Part shown: positions 11,519-24,203 of the stretch, piece by piece
Layout of the letters: each line of letters starts with the position of its first letter
Numbering within the stretch: the stretch's first letter is position 1
Origin: Humulus lupulus
Taxonomy: Eukaryota; Streptophyta; Magnoliopsida; Rosales; Cannabaceae
Assembly (NCBI RefSeq): GCF_963169125.1
Contig: NC_084802.1
Location: forward strand, 112,472,903-112,536,902
Direction: 5' to 3'
DNA: 64,000 bases
Position numbers and translations under genes: made by a program
Notes under the pieces: generated by a model
What the model was told of the DNA's origin: nothing
What the model saw: only the letters and a program-made list of their open reading frames with translations
Databases searched by the model: none

Positions 11519-13186
11519 CTAAGTAAATAAAACAAAAAACCAAAGGAGCACTCAGAAACTTGCAGAAACCGACCCAAAGACACTCTCTCTTTCCCATTAT
11601 CTTCTCTAAGCCAAACCAAGGGAAAATCTGGGAATTAAGCAAGGATTTGAGCTCTTGACTTGGGGATTAACTCAACATCATTTTGGGGATTCAAACAGAG
11701 GCTAAGGTAAACCTTTAACTATGATTTAAACCATTGAATTATGTGATTGTTTGGCTGAGTTTTTGGTTTTCTTGAGGTTTTAAAGTTTGAGATTGAATTT
11801 TGGGTTGATGAGCTTTGAAGCTAAAATTTGTTAGGTTTTGTTGCTGGAATCATAGTGGAACTTCTGGGATAATTGAATTAAGTTGTTAGAATGACTTTGG
11901 GGGTAATTGGCTTGATTTTGGTAGAGAAAATGGTGGGTTTTTCTGGGTTCGAGGGGTCGGGCCACGACATTGTTCTTGCTGAGCCGTGGCCACTTAGAAC
12001 GTAGGGGCGTCTGGAATTGGAGGTGTGCCGCGGTGCCGTTCAGGAAGGACCGCGACGCGTGTAGGCTGATTTGAGGTAGGGCCTCGGGTTAAGCTGAGGG
12101 CCGCAGCATGAGTTCCTAGGGCCGTGGCGCTTAGTGTATTTTTGGGTTTTAAGAGGTTTCAGGCTCGGGAATTCAATAGTTAAGGCTCGGGATGGATTTT
12201 ATCAATTGGATTGATAGAATTCAATGCTCTTGAGACTAGAATTATGACCCAAAGCTATATAATGGATTAGAACATGATGGATGGATATTGTTGGTGCGTT
12301 GTGACTAGGGTTTCTTCGAGACTCGAACTAGGGGACTGTGCTCGGGACATCGGTGCTTGGAAAGCTTGGGATACAGGTAAGAAAACTATTGTTCCCGTAG
12401 AGCTTGAGTTGCATGGCACGACCCTATTTGATTGTGTTGCGTAGCCCTTTGATTGAATTTATATATGTTTAGGTATCTGTTTAGTTATATTATGTGTACA
12501 TATAAATGAATGAACGACAAAAGCCGGAAATGGCGAGGGTCGGGAACAGCCAGGGCTGGGAACGGTGAAGACCGAGAATGGCAAGGGGCCGAGAGTAGCG
12601 TTTAGCATGCGGAGTGTGAGTTGCCAGGGCGAGACCCCAAAGGATACCTGGGATATCCTCATGGTGCAGACCGTGAACCCAGGGCCTGGTAAAGCGCCTA
12701 GGACGGCATGGCCGTACGTGTATAGCCTGATGATGGCTTGTTTAAATGTTAAGTGTTTGGTATGCGTATATTATCTGCTTGTGAGAGTTTTCTTGCTGGG
12801 CTTCGGCTCACGGGTGCTCTATGGTGCAGGTAAAGGAAAGGGGAAAGTTGACCAACCTTGAGTTTGGTGAGTGTGATGAGCGGTGCGTACATGTCTGGTC
12901 TGCCTGGCTGCCACGACCAGGGATATTTTTGGGGGATGATTGTACTAAACTTAAATTTTGTCGTTTAGCCGACTCTGCTTATATTTTTTAATTGTAAATA
13001 TTTCTAAACGATATTTTTTGGGATCCCAAATGTTAAACGCTTTAAAATTTTCAATGAATGGTTTATTTTAAAGTTTATGACTTTGTTTATGGTTTAATTA
13101 CACTTTTGTCCTAAAACCTTGATTAGCGAGTTAATTGAATATTTTAAACTCACTTAGTATCGGGTCTAAGGTAGTAGGGCGTTATA
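11519..13186 (+). repeat. Partial Tekay-like LTR (Ty3/gypsy), inserted in a copia element
   Basis: The right end GGGCGTTATA matches the end of the complete Tekay-like LTR at 56439-58687 (GGGCGTTACA when read in sense), and the block CTTGCTGGGC…GGCTCACGGGTGCT…GTGCAGGTAAAG at 12790-12836 is shared with it. The U3 start is missing: Tat-1 abuts at 11518. The copia integrase frame resumes at 13187, so this LTR most likely landed in the copia element and was later hit by Tat-1. A Pro/Gly-coding-looking ORF inside (12565-12861) is taken as chance. Confidence 0.75.
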
Positions 13187-15565
13187 GGTTTTGAGTATTT
13201 CGTCACTTTCATTGTCAATTACTCTAGATACTATGGTCTTTACCTAATGCATAGGAAATCATAAACATTTTCAAAGTTTCAGGAATTCCTAGCAATGGCT
13301 CAGAACCAATTAGGTAAAATGTTAAAGATCTGGCGATCTCATAGTGGTGGAGAATATTTGGATATGCAATTCCAAGATCATTTAATTGAATTTGGGATTT
13401 TATCACAACTTACTGCCCCAGGTACTCCACAACAAAATGGTGTAACGGAACACCGGAACAAAACTTTATTTGAAATGGTTAGATGCATGCTTAATTACTC
13501 AACTCTACCAACTTCATTCTGGGGACATGCATTTGAAACCATGAACGATATTCTCAATGTTGTGCCGTCTAAATCAATCCCCTAAACACCTTTAGAATGC
13601 TGGAATGGTCGTGAACCTAGTTTACGCAGTTATAGAATCTAGGGGTGTCTCGCTCACGTCCTGAGGAAAAAGGAGGGAAAGCTAGAACCGCGAACTGAAG
13701 TTTGCATGTTTGTTGGCTATTCTAAAGGTACTCAGGGTGGATTTTTCTATAGTCATTTAGAAAAAAAAGTGTTTACGAATGCTACTTTCCTGGAAAATAA
13801 CTATGTCCAAAACTTCAAACCTTGTAGCAAAGTAGTTTTAGAGGAGATGGTTAAAGAATTGACTCCAACCAATGTTCCATCGTCATCAATGCGAGTTGAA
13901 GATGAAATTCCCACTCTTCATGTTCAACCAACGTAAGTCAATTTAAATGAAGAAAGTACCACTGTTCCTCAGCAAACTGTCACGGAGCCACGTCGTAGTG
14001 AGAGGGTTTCTAGGAATCCAGTTCACTATGGTTTTGATGATGAAACCAATATGGTTGTTGGTGACACTAGTGATGATGATCCATTGTCTTTCAAATAGGC
14101 AATGGCTAGCCCTGAAAGGAACTATGGCTCGAAGCCATGAAATAGGAAATGGAGTCCATGTACTCAAATTCCATGTGGGATCTTGTGGAAGCACCTAGTG
14201 ACTTTAGGGCCATTGGGTGCAAGTGGATCTACAAGAAGAAACGAGGTGTTGATGGAAATATTGAGACTTATAATGCTCGATTAGTGGCAAAGGGTTATAC
14301 CCAAAGAGAAGGCGTGGACTATAAGGAAACTTTTAGTCCAGTAGCCATGCTCAAGTCCATTCGCATCCTCCTATCCATAGCAGTCGCTCTCAACTATGAG
14401 ATCTGGAAATTGGATGTCAAGACATCTTTTCTTAATGGAAAGCTTGACGAAGTCATTTATATGGATCATCCAGAAGGATTTAAAGTAGCTGGACAAGAAG
14501 GAAAAGTTTGCAAGTTAAATATGTCCATCTACGGACTTAAGCAAGCTTCTCCTTCCTGGAATCTTAGGTATGATGAAATAATCAAAACCTATGGCTTTGA
14601 AAAAAATATTGATGAGCCCTGTGTTTACCAACTGAAGGCAAATCAAATAGTGGTATTCCTGGTTCTTTATGTAGATGATATCTTACTCATTGGAAATAAT
14701 GTTAAGAAATTATCAGATGTCTAGAATTGGCTGATCACTCAATTCTAGATGAAGGATTTGGGTGAAGCAAGTTATGTTCTAGGTATCCAGATCATCAGGG
14801 ATAGAAAGAACAAACTTTTAGCTCTATCTAAAGCAGTTTACATAGATAAAGTGCTTGAACATTTCTCAATGACAGATTCCAAGAAAAGGCGTCTACCGTC
14901 CCGCCATAGAATTCATCTTTCAAAGAAGCAGTCTCCCCAGACTCCTGAAAAGGAAGATGCAATTAGAAGAGTTCCTTATGCATCTGCAGTTGGAAGTCTG
15001 ATGTATGCCATGTTGTGTACTAGACCAGCTATCTGGTATGCGGTGGGAGTAGTTAGTAGGTATCAGTCAAATCCAAGACAGGAACATTGCATAGCCGTTA
15101 AGCATATCCTGAAGTATTTAAGGCGGACTAGGGATTATATGTTAGTCTACAAGGGTGGTGTTCTGAACCCTGTAGGCTACACTGATTTAGATTTTCAAAC
15201 TGATGTCGATGACAAGAAGTCTACTTCTGGAATGGTGTTTACTCTTTGGGGTGGAGATGTGATTTGGAGAAGCGTAAAACAGTCTGCAATCTCAGATTCC
15301 ACCATGGAGGCTGAGTACACAAATGCATAAGAAGCAGCTAAGGAAATAGTATGGCTAAAGAAGTTCTATTCGAATCTTGGCGTTATTCCAAACATGGATA
15401 CACCGCTTGTGTTGTTTTGTGACAATATATGTGGCCAGAAGTGATATAAAGGTTATGAAGATTGCAACTGAAGATAATCTTGTGGATCCATTTACAAAGA
15501 CACTACCAGAAGCTACATTTGATAAGCATATCAAGGAAATGGGATTAGTAGAATTAAGGCATTAG
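13187..15565 (+). pseudogene. pol: Ty1/copia pol: integrase, RT, RNase H (5' part missing, broken)
   Basis: The frame enters in the middle of integrase (EYFVTFI…YSRY, then GTPQQNGVTEHRNKT at about 13430-13460). RT begins near 14149 (ARLVAKGYTQREGVDY, DVKTSFLNGKLDE, LYVDDILLIG) and RNase H is at 14749-15565 (VGSLMYAM, the Asp of GYTDLDFQTD, STMEAEY). The domain order integrase-RT-RNase H identifies Ty1/copia. Stops interrupt it near 13584, 13934, 14098, 14722 and 15328. Gag, protease and the start of integrase are absent; they may lie left of the window beyond Tat-1. Confidence 0.9.
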
Positions 15566-15578
15566 TTTCAATTAGTGC

Positions 15579-15589
15579 AAGTGGGAGTT
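15579..15589 (+). other. Polypurine tract of the copia element
   Basis: AAGTGGGAGTT directly precedes TGTTGGGG, the 3' LTR start. This is the usual plant copia arrangement. Confidence 0.75.
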
Positions 15590-17280
15590 TGTTGGGGTTT
15601 TATGCCCTAATTAAAACCCAAATTCTTTGTAATCTCATTTTATTATCAATAAAAGAATAAGAAATCATTTTTTGACTTGGTCAATCACTTTGCTCACATG
15701 TTTTATTTTCATGATTATTTGTTTAATATAAACTTCTATTAAATCTCGAGCATATAGCTAATCTTATTTATAGTGATGTAATCACAGTGGAATATAAATA
15801 TGATTATATGTTCAAAATAAGTTAGTCCTAAGATTAGTCAGTGCACATGATTTACACTGACTTGTCAATCTACGATATGATCTACTTACACATTAAAGTG
15901 TTATGTTCTTTCCAGAACATTAGCAAAGTAGACAAGATCGAATGTATTTGTTACATCGAACTGGACCGATACTGACATTTGATAAGATAAGTAAACATGT
16001 CGTTATTATCTATTCTAGTCGTATCATATAGTTGACCATAGTTTAATTCAATCTCAATTCTGAGTGGTTAGTATTCTATCTGATTGTATTATTTGAGTTC
16101 TTTGACTTGTTCGTTACCAGCTTACCGTACAGACTAACCCATACTTACATCTTGGGAACTCGGTAGTATAATTTAGTGGGAGTGTTAATCATAGATATGA
16201 ACATCTATAACTTCTGATGAAGAAGTGAAATGATGGTTTCCTTTTAGTTTGGTTCAAGGTGTTAAATGATAGAGATATCATTTCAGTAATTAAATTAGTT
16301 TACTGAAATATCATTTACAAGGAACTAAATGTTTTAAGGATAAAATACAATGAGGGGTAAAACAGTATTTTAGTCCCATCTCATTGTAGACCTTCTATAG
16401 AGGATTGAGTGACAATTATGGTTGTAACAATGGATAATTAATAGCGTATTTATATTTGTTATAAAGCGTTCTATGAACTCAAGAGTGCAATTCCGAGTCT
16501 TTAGTGCAGTCACGAGGAAATAATAACTTAGTAAATTTATTTGTTAGATTTATGATAACTTATTGGAGCTTGATTTCATAGGCCCATGGTCCCCATTGTA
16601 ACATTGATAAAATCATCTAGATAGTCTCAATTAATTGATTTAATTATTAATTAGAATTATCAAAGTTGACCAGGTCAATTTTGGATAGTTTCACAGAGTT
16701 ATGTAATTTTGAGAAGAACAGATAAATTATGGATGATTTATTAATTAAGATAAATTGGTATCTAAATTAATAAATAAGTTTAAATCAAGGTTCAAATTAT
16801 AAATAATTAATTTGATAAAGGATATAAATAATTATTTAATTATTTAAATCAATAGAAAATAATATAGGCCTTGATTTTAAGTCCAATGAGCTTATAATCA
16901 AATGAGAAATTTCACAGGCCCAAAGCCCTTGATAATTTCGACCTAGGGCTTCAAATTGGCTATTATTTTATTCATTTTTCAATTAAATTAAATGGACTTA
17001 TTGAGTCTATAAAAGGAGTGCTTAGAGAGAAGTCAAGACAGACGACATATAAGTTTAATCACTAGTTTTCTGATAGTTTTAGATTCTCTTTAAGCACAAG
17101 TCCTTTTCTAAGCCTCTTTGTTATTTTCTCTTCTTCTCTTTGTATTTATCTCATGTGTTGAGAATTGCCCACTCTAGTCTAGGTGATTCTAAGGATACAT
17201 TGGAAGACTTAAGAAATTAGAAGAACGGTTCCGTTTCTTGATAATACTCTGCGAGAGAAAGGATACAAGATTTAGAGAAA
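15590..17280 (+). repeat. 3' LTR of the copia element
   Basis: It begins TGTTGGGGTTTTATGCCC right after the polypurine tract. A TATA box (CTATAAAAGG) lies at 17008-17016, giving a U3 of about 1.4 kb. The end is uncertain, between about 17260 and 17290, because the 5' LTR is absent and a LINE poly(A) tail follows. AT-rich and without coding capacity. Confidence 0.7.
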
Positions 17281-17290
17281 TTGAAGGGAG

Positions 17291-17750
17291 GACTCTTTCT
17301 TTTTTTTTTTTTTTGATGAATCAGCAAGTATATCATTACTCCAAAGAACAATTTTTACAAACTAGTAGCATCCTCCAACAGGAAGATCTGATAAACTATA
17401 CAAAATCTATCTTTACAATGTATTAAACCAATCTATATCCCTTTTAGTTACATTCCTAGGCCACATACACATGCCTCTATGTTTAATTGCATCCTTAGTA
17501 TTGAGAACTACTACATCAGTACTGTCCAAAGAAGACAGCCACAATTTGTAATTTCTGGTGCGCCAAATTTGGTATACAAGAGCTGCAATGGCAGCCGCGT
17601 ACAAGCTCTTCTTAAACTTGCTAAGCTTGGACTTTCCAATCCACCTAATTATTCTTAGTAATGATGTCGAACTGTAAGTATTCTTTCCGCTGCGTATACT
17701 GTAAGTATTCTTATTTTTGTTTCTCTTTGAATTCAATTTTAGAAACATGT
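17291..17750 (-). mobile_element. 5'-truncated L1-type LINE tail
   Basis: On the minus strand the frame 17748-17413 contains SKFKKSLYAAAIAALVYQIW followed by RTRNYKLW, typical of the region after the RT domain in plant L1 elements. The frame ends about 100 bp before a poly(A) tail, seen as a T run at about 17297-17313 on the plus strand. The 5' break is near 17700-17750. I could not define target-site duplications. A 14-bp direct repeat (CTGTAAGTATTCTT) occurs twice near 17670-17710. Confidence 0.65.
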
Positions 17751-17829
17751 TCTAGGTTATCTCATATTAATTTGTTTAATATTAGATCTACATGAAAATA
17801 TATAAAGATCCTGTATAAAGTTTCCAATA

Positions 17830-19666
17830 GAACAGCCCCCAGCTAACCTAGGGACCAAGGACCTAACCCTTGAGAGACTGGCTCTGATGGAGGAATAGAT
17901 GAAGAGACTCTTATCTGGAAAGGGAATGGATGATTGCAACTCAGATGAGGAGCTCGAACCTTTCGCTCCAAACATTGCAGCAGTTACATATCCTATTAGC
18001 TTTAGAATGCCAAACATGCTGACATTTGATGTAAACACAGATCCATCCGATCCCCTCGAGATGTTCAACACAATGATGATGGCCCACATTGTCGGGCTCG
18101 ATCTAAGATGTATCCTGTTCCCCGCAACTCTGGTCGGATTTTCCAAACAGTGGTTTAAATAATATGAGATGCATTCGATAAGCTCATGGAAGAAGTTGTC
18201 TTCTGAGTTTAAGAGAGTATTCTGAGCTTCACAGGAAGCTCGTGTAGAGGCTGATTCATTGGCCAATGTAAAACAACAACCTGGTGAGTCACTAAAAGCA
18301 TATTTGAGCAGATTTTCCAATGTTGCAGCACAAACTTGGGATGCTGATGATAGCTCCATGCTCATGGCGATGAGGACAGGAATCCTGGTGGGAGGCGTCC
18401 TATGGAAAAAACTCCAACGAAAAGGAGTTAAAAGTGTAGATGAGTTCTTGGCTCGAGCTTAGAAGTGGATAAACCTGGAAGAGGCATGATCTGCTGTCGT
18501 AGGAACTAGCCAGGCCCCTATCCAACCTACTGGAGCGAAGACAGATGTTGTAGCTACAGCTCAACCTGTTACCCAGAATAACCAAACGGGAAACAACAAG
18601 AGGAAGGGGAACGGTGAGGGCGAACATAATGACACAAAGAAGAACAAGTCTATGGAGAAATTCAAGCCTGTTTATGCTACCTTCACTGACCTAACGAACA
18701 CCTGGGAACATATCTTCCTAGCAAATTCTTATCGCCTCCCATGGAAGAAGCCAGAACCTTTAAGGCATCAGAGGGCGAAGAAAGACCCCTCAAAGAAGTG
18801 TCGATTCCACAATGACATCGGTCATAACACCAATGATTACTGACAGCTGAAGGATGAGATTAGACTCTCATTCAGGCTGGACCATATGTCCAGTACGCCG
18901 GAAATCGGGTAGTTCTCAATCAACCTGCCAGGGAAAATCCTCATCCAGCTCAACAAGGCCCGACAGGTCAACTTGGAGCTTAGAAGAATCAGGTTGACCC
19001 TCCCTCGATAGTAGGAGGAGATATAACTACTATTGCTGGAGGGCCTCATTTGGCAAGCACGAGCAGTGGGGCCTATAAGAGGTATATTAATGAGTTGAAA
19101 ACTCATAATGGTGTGGAGTTTGTCCCAGAGTAATAGTTATCTAAACAACATCGGTTGGAAAAACAGTCAATCTTTTTCATGGAAGAGGACGCTAGCCACG
19201 TTCAGTTCCCGCATAATGACCCGCTGGTGGTAACTTTGCCGCTCGCTAACCGAAGGGTACGGAGGACACTGGTGGATAATGGAAGTTTCGTAAATGTGCT
19301 TACAGGTTGACCCTAGAAAATATGGGATTGTTTGTAACCAATTTGAAGGCAACCTCAATGACTCTATATGGATTTTCAGGTGAAAGAGTGGCGGTCATAG
19401 GGACGATCAGACTAATGGTTATGCTGGGAGAAGAGGCACAAATTGTCTCTAAAATAATTGAGTTCGTGGTAATCGATTGTCCGGCCGTGTATAATGCGAT
19501 TTTGGGACGTCCTAAGCTGATGGCTTTTGAGGCCATCACCTCAATCCGACACTTGGTAATGAATTTCCCCTCCACCTCGGGGATATGTATAGTAAGAGGA
19601 GACCAGTTCACTGCTAGAGAATGCTATAGCATCCTTATGAAGGGAAAATCACAACCCGGGCAGTAG
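17830..19666 (+). pseudogene. gag: Tat-2 gag-protease (5'-truncated, broken)
   Basis: It begins at the segment matching Tat-1 gag EQPQNNQGSKDQ. The gag core is open at 17899-18162 (ending FSKQWFK) and 18259-18462 (ESLKAYLSRFSNV). The variant zinc knuckle near 18797-18840 reads CRFHNDIGHNTNDY: the last Cys has become Tyr. The protease active site is VDNGS near 19270, with a frameshift just after, and the rest of the domain is open at 19307-19666 (FVVIDCPAVYNAILGRP). The frame closes with TAG at 19664-19666. Several earlier stops make it a pseudogene. Confidence 0.85.
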
Positions 19667-20260
19667 GCGATGGTCATAAGTGAAGGAGGTGAGGAGTCCC
19701 GGGTAATGGAAGTCACCCGTGGGACGGAAGAACCTCAAGAAAAAGATGACGAGGTCGCCCAACAGGATGACAATGATCCTCGAGTAGGCCAAGACAGATC
19801 AGAGCTTAAAGCAATAGAAGAGCTTGAGGAAATGCGCATCTACCTAGAAAGACCTTCAATAGTTGTCAAAGTTGGAAAAAATCTTGAAGCCGAAAGGAAG
19901 AAGGAGCTGGTCGAGTTCCTAAGGAAGAACCTGGATGTCTTCGCCTGGTCGCATGAGGATTTGGTGGGAATCAGTCTAAATATAATAATTGCATACTTTA
20001 AATTTGGATAAGAATGTGCCTACAAAGTCTCAAAAATGGAGGCTTTTAGGGACAGTACAATATGAAGTGCTAGAAGAAGTAGCACACCTACTTAAATGCG
20101 GATTTATCAAGGAGGCAAAATACCTAATCTAGGTTGCTAACCCCGTGCTGGTCCCGAAGCCAAACGGGAAATGGAGAACTTGTATAGATTTCTACGACCT
20201 GAAAAAGGATTGTCCCAAGGATTGTTTCCTACTACCAAGAATTGATTAGTTGGTAGACGC

Positions 20261-23200
20261 TGTAACGCCCTGTGTTTCGGGTACCTTTAAACAACTCGGG
20301 TCGGGATTTTTCCCTCAGTTAAGCATATTTTTTTAAATAATATTATATTTGTTTGGAATTTATTTCCATGAGTTATTGCTAGCCAAATTATGAATTTTGT
20401 GATTAAAAGTCAAGACAAGACTTTCGGTCTTGGACTGACACAAAAACCCTAATCAGGTAAAAAACTCACAAAGTTAAATGAAAAACTATGGAAAATATAT
20501 TTTGGGCATAATATACATTCATAAAAATTAAAGTTTGGTAAAAAATAATAAACGGAAGAGGAAAAAGAAATTTTAGGGCGTTTTGTGTTAAAATGCTTAA
20601 TTTTGCCGAACTGGGGAATTTTATTCCATAAATGGACCTTAAGTTAAATTTTATTGTGTGATTAATTAAATTAAATGTGAGAGACATTTAATTTAATTAT
20701 TATATATTAAGTTTTATTCTTTTTTTTAAAAAAAAAAAGAAACTTTATATGAGTGAAAAAGGTTATAGAAAGTCATTTTGGATTTTTCTTCTTAGCAAAT
20801 ATTTATTAACCACTATAAAAAAATAATAACATAAATAAAATAAATAGTGGTTAGCCATTTGAAGGAAATAAATTAGGAGGACCAAATTGTTTTAGTTTTA
20901 ATCCCCATTTAAATTAGGGTTAATGGCATCAAGTGGTCATAGTAAAAACACTCAAGTGTTTTAGATATTTTAAAGTAGTCTAAACTCTTCCAACCTTCTA
21001 AAACTGACCCCCCCCCCCCCCCCTCACAAATCACTCTCATCTTGTTAAAAACTTCTCTATCAAGTTTTCTCTCCCTTTTCAACCATCAAGAACACTAAGA
21101 AAGCTTGGAAGCTTAAGCTTTGGCCTAGGAAGAGTTCCCTAAGGTAAAGTTTAAAAAAACTTGGCTTTTGTAAAGTTTTTAATCGTAGGTCTTTCAGTAG
21201 ATAACTATCTATGTTGTTTGGGGAGTTTTTTAAGGTTTTGAAAGAATTTTTAATGATTCAAAGCTAGTAGAAACATCAAAACCTAAAGCAAGAACAACAA
21301 GAGGTAAAAAGTTTACTTTTTATGGTTGTTATTGTATGTTTATATTTTTAAGCATTATTTTGTATATTTAATGCCTATAGTTTCTTATTGGTGATGTAAT
21401 AAGGCTATGGTAGTTGCTTTATACTATTTATGATGCTTGTGTGTTGATTTTTGAAAATAATGACCAAAATCCCTAAGGGTTTTGTTGAAAACCGTAAAAA
21501 AAAAAAATACAAGTTTTGAGTTGTGAATTCCAAGGGGTCAAACATCCACTATACACTGATTTTGTAAAAAGAAATTATACTGTGATGTTGTTGTCATGGA
21601 GTACATAAAACAGAGCTTTTGAAACACTAAAAAACGTTTAGAAATGAGTGAGTTATGCTATTTCAAAGTTTAGGTGAAAAGCTATTTTTTCGTATTCTTA
21701 AATTCAGGACCATGTTTGGACAGCCACTGTACAGGTCAAATGTACCGAGTTTTTTCTAAAATTTTCTGGACACATTCTTGGCATAACCTAGTATTTTTTC
21801 TATAAAATTTGGTAACAAAATAATGAACAGTTTGGGAGTTATTAAGTGCCAAAGTTTGGAAAAAATATAAAGACTTGAAAATAAGTTCATTTTTACCTCA
21901 ATGTTTGTAAAATATTTTCACCAATAGAAAATGCTCCTTTTGACCTAAGATTTTACAAAGACCTAAAAGGCATACCAAATATTGAATTGGGAAATTTTGG
22001 TAACAATTGGGTAAGTAATTCCAAGTTATGACCTAACAAAGTATGTAGTTAAAAATGGGGAAAATGAGGTTTTCACATTTAGTGTAAAAATGAGATTTTG
22101 GAACATATGATAAAAAGTACATTTGTGCTTATTGCAAGATAAAAACTTGGTAAGTCTTAAAAATATTTTGACATAAAATACCACTTTGAGTTTAAGTGAG
22201 AATTATTTTATTAAAGAATTTTTATTCTTTCTAAAAATAAAAGATTTAATTTATTTATAAGTGATAAATTAAAATAGGGTTTAAAAACCCTATATTTTGA
22301 GAAAATAATTAAGTAAATTATTTTTCTAGTAAGTAAACTTGATTAATTGACTTCTAAAATTAACTAGTCAAGATAAAAAATTATTAGCGATTTTCTTAAT
22401 TACGTTGAAATTAGGCTATTTTCTTAAAATGGGTTTTAGTTATTAAGACCTTAAGAAAAATAAAAGGAAAATTAAAAGATTATTTTCTTGAAAAATAATT
22501 AAGGAATTTAATTAGTATTTTCTGGATATAATACTAGCTAAAATCTTTTATATATTTAACCGCCTGTTGAAAGTACGGGTTAATAGCCGAACTTTTAAAT
22601 AATAAGATTTTTAGCGGATTCTGGAAAAATATTATTGCGATACTTGAGCCTAAGTATCGAGACCATAGGATAGGTCTCCCTGAGACTTAGGGTTTAGTCT
22701 CAAATTTTTTTGTACGAATTTCTTGAATGGGTTTAAAACCAAATAAAGATCTTTAATCCTTACAAGTGATTTTTTTTAAAATGACCAAACTGCCCAAAAT
22801 AATAATAATGAATTATGAAGTGCCATAATCAATCCAAGTATATTGTATGGATAATTACAGTATTGGCTAAGCATAACTAGACTATACATTGGAGGGTGAA
22901 ATCCTGCTGAGAGCTAAGGACTCCAGGTAAGACAACTTCTATTGTGTGGCTACAACATGAAACGACTATTGTATTGTATGTTAGTATAGAGACACATGTA
23001 CATATATACACTATCGTAGAAAGTTTGCATAGAGATGTTAGTCTAGTAGGTGTTGATTGAGAATATATGAACGGTTGATATCCATCATATCTGAGACAGT
23101 TGATCCCCGTCACACTACTTGTTTGATTTTATTATGTCCGCTTCACTACCGCGACAAGTGGCCAAGAGGTGAGGATTGCTGGTTTAAACCTAGGGGCCCT

Positions 23201-24203
23201 CATGCTTACTTAATCATTGAACGGTTAGAACTCGAGAAAGTGCTTTGATAAGTTATTCACGAATAGTAGCCGTGAATATTGGCCATTCAGTGAGAGTGCC
23301 TAGAGACACTAGGCGTTGCCAAGTTTGAGTGAGGCTGAACACCCTAGGGGAAATTGCACACTAGCACTACTGATTAACATAGCAGTCTCTGTAAACTTGT
23401 GTAACTTTGATTACACTCTTCATTAGTTGCAATACCTTACGTAACTTGATGGTTACCCTTGTGAGGGATTTACTTTTACATAAGTAACGACGCCCTACAT
23501 AACTCGATAGTTACCCTTGATGTAGATATTTATTGGCTAGATCTTAATGTTGAGACTCGGTTTTCTCTTACAAATTAGCAATTATGTTGGAGGGCGTGAT
23601 ACGCCTGAATTGTTGGAAATTGTCGAGCGTTGGTCTCGAACTATATTGTGATATATTAGATCTGCTTGCTCTGGGATTTTCTGAGTGCAGGGATTTATTT
23701 GTTTATCTATAATAGTTTGCCATTGGTTATCAGGCGTAACCATAAGTTTGCCAGGATGATTTTGCATTCTTGAAAATTATTGTTTAGGGTTCGGATGGAT
23801 CCGGAACCCTAATTTTGTTAAGATATTGTTACCAGTGGTCAGTGACCACTTGTCTTCTCTGCATGCTTTTGTTTTAAAGTTGAACTTACTAAGCGTTTTC
23901 ACTCACCTAGTTGTTTCCTGTTGTAGGTAAGAACAAGGGCAAGACAGAGCAATGAGAGCTGGAGTCTACCATGTGAATGTACATGTGGACCGACCTTTTG
24001 GGAAGCCGTTTTGTTTTTGGAAATGTTGTTTTATTTTCATAAACTAGGCTCACTTTACTCTTCATAAACTATGTTTTTATTTAATGTTAAGTATGGCCAT
24101 ACAACTTTTAAAAAGTTTTTTTATATGGGTTTTTGAGACATTTTGTTAAATGAAAACATTTATAATTCTGCATTATCGAGTCTTGAAAATCCGGGTCATT
24201 ACA
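20261..24203 (+). repeat. 3.94-kb solo LTR (Tekay/Del-like) inside Tat-2 RT
   Basis: It begins TGTAACGCCCTGTG and ends GGGTCATTACA. The flanks are GACGC (20256-20260) and GATGC (24204-24208), a 5-bp duplication with one C-to-T change, and the RT frame is continuous across it. No gag, pol or primer site lies inside, so it is a solo LTR left by LTR-LTR recombination. Plus orientation is inferred from GTTGTAGGTAAGAACAAGGGC near 23920, which matches the sense block of other LTRs here. A C16 run lies at 21008-21023. Short ORFs inside are not credible genes. Confidence 0.88.
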
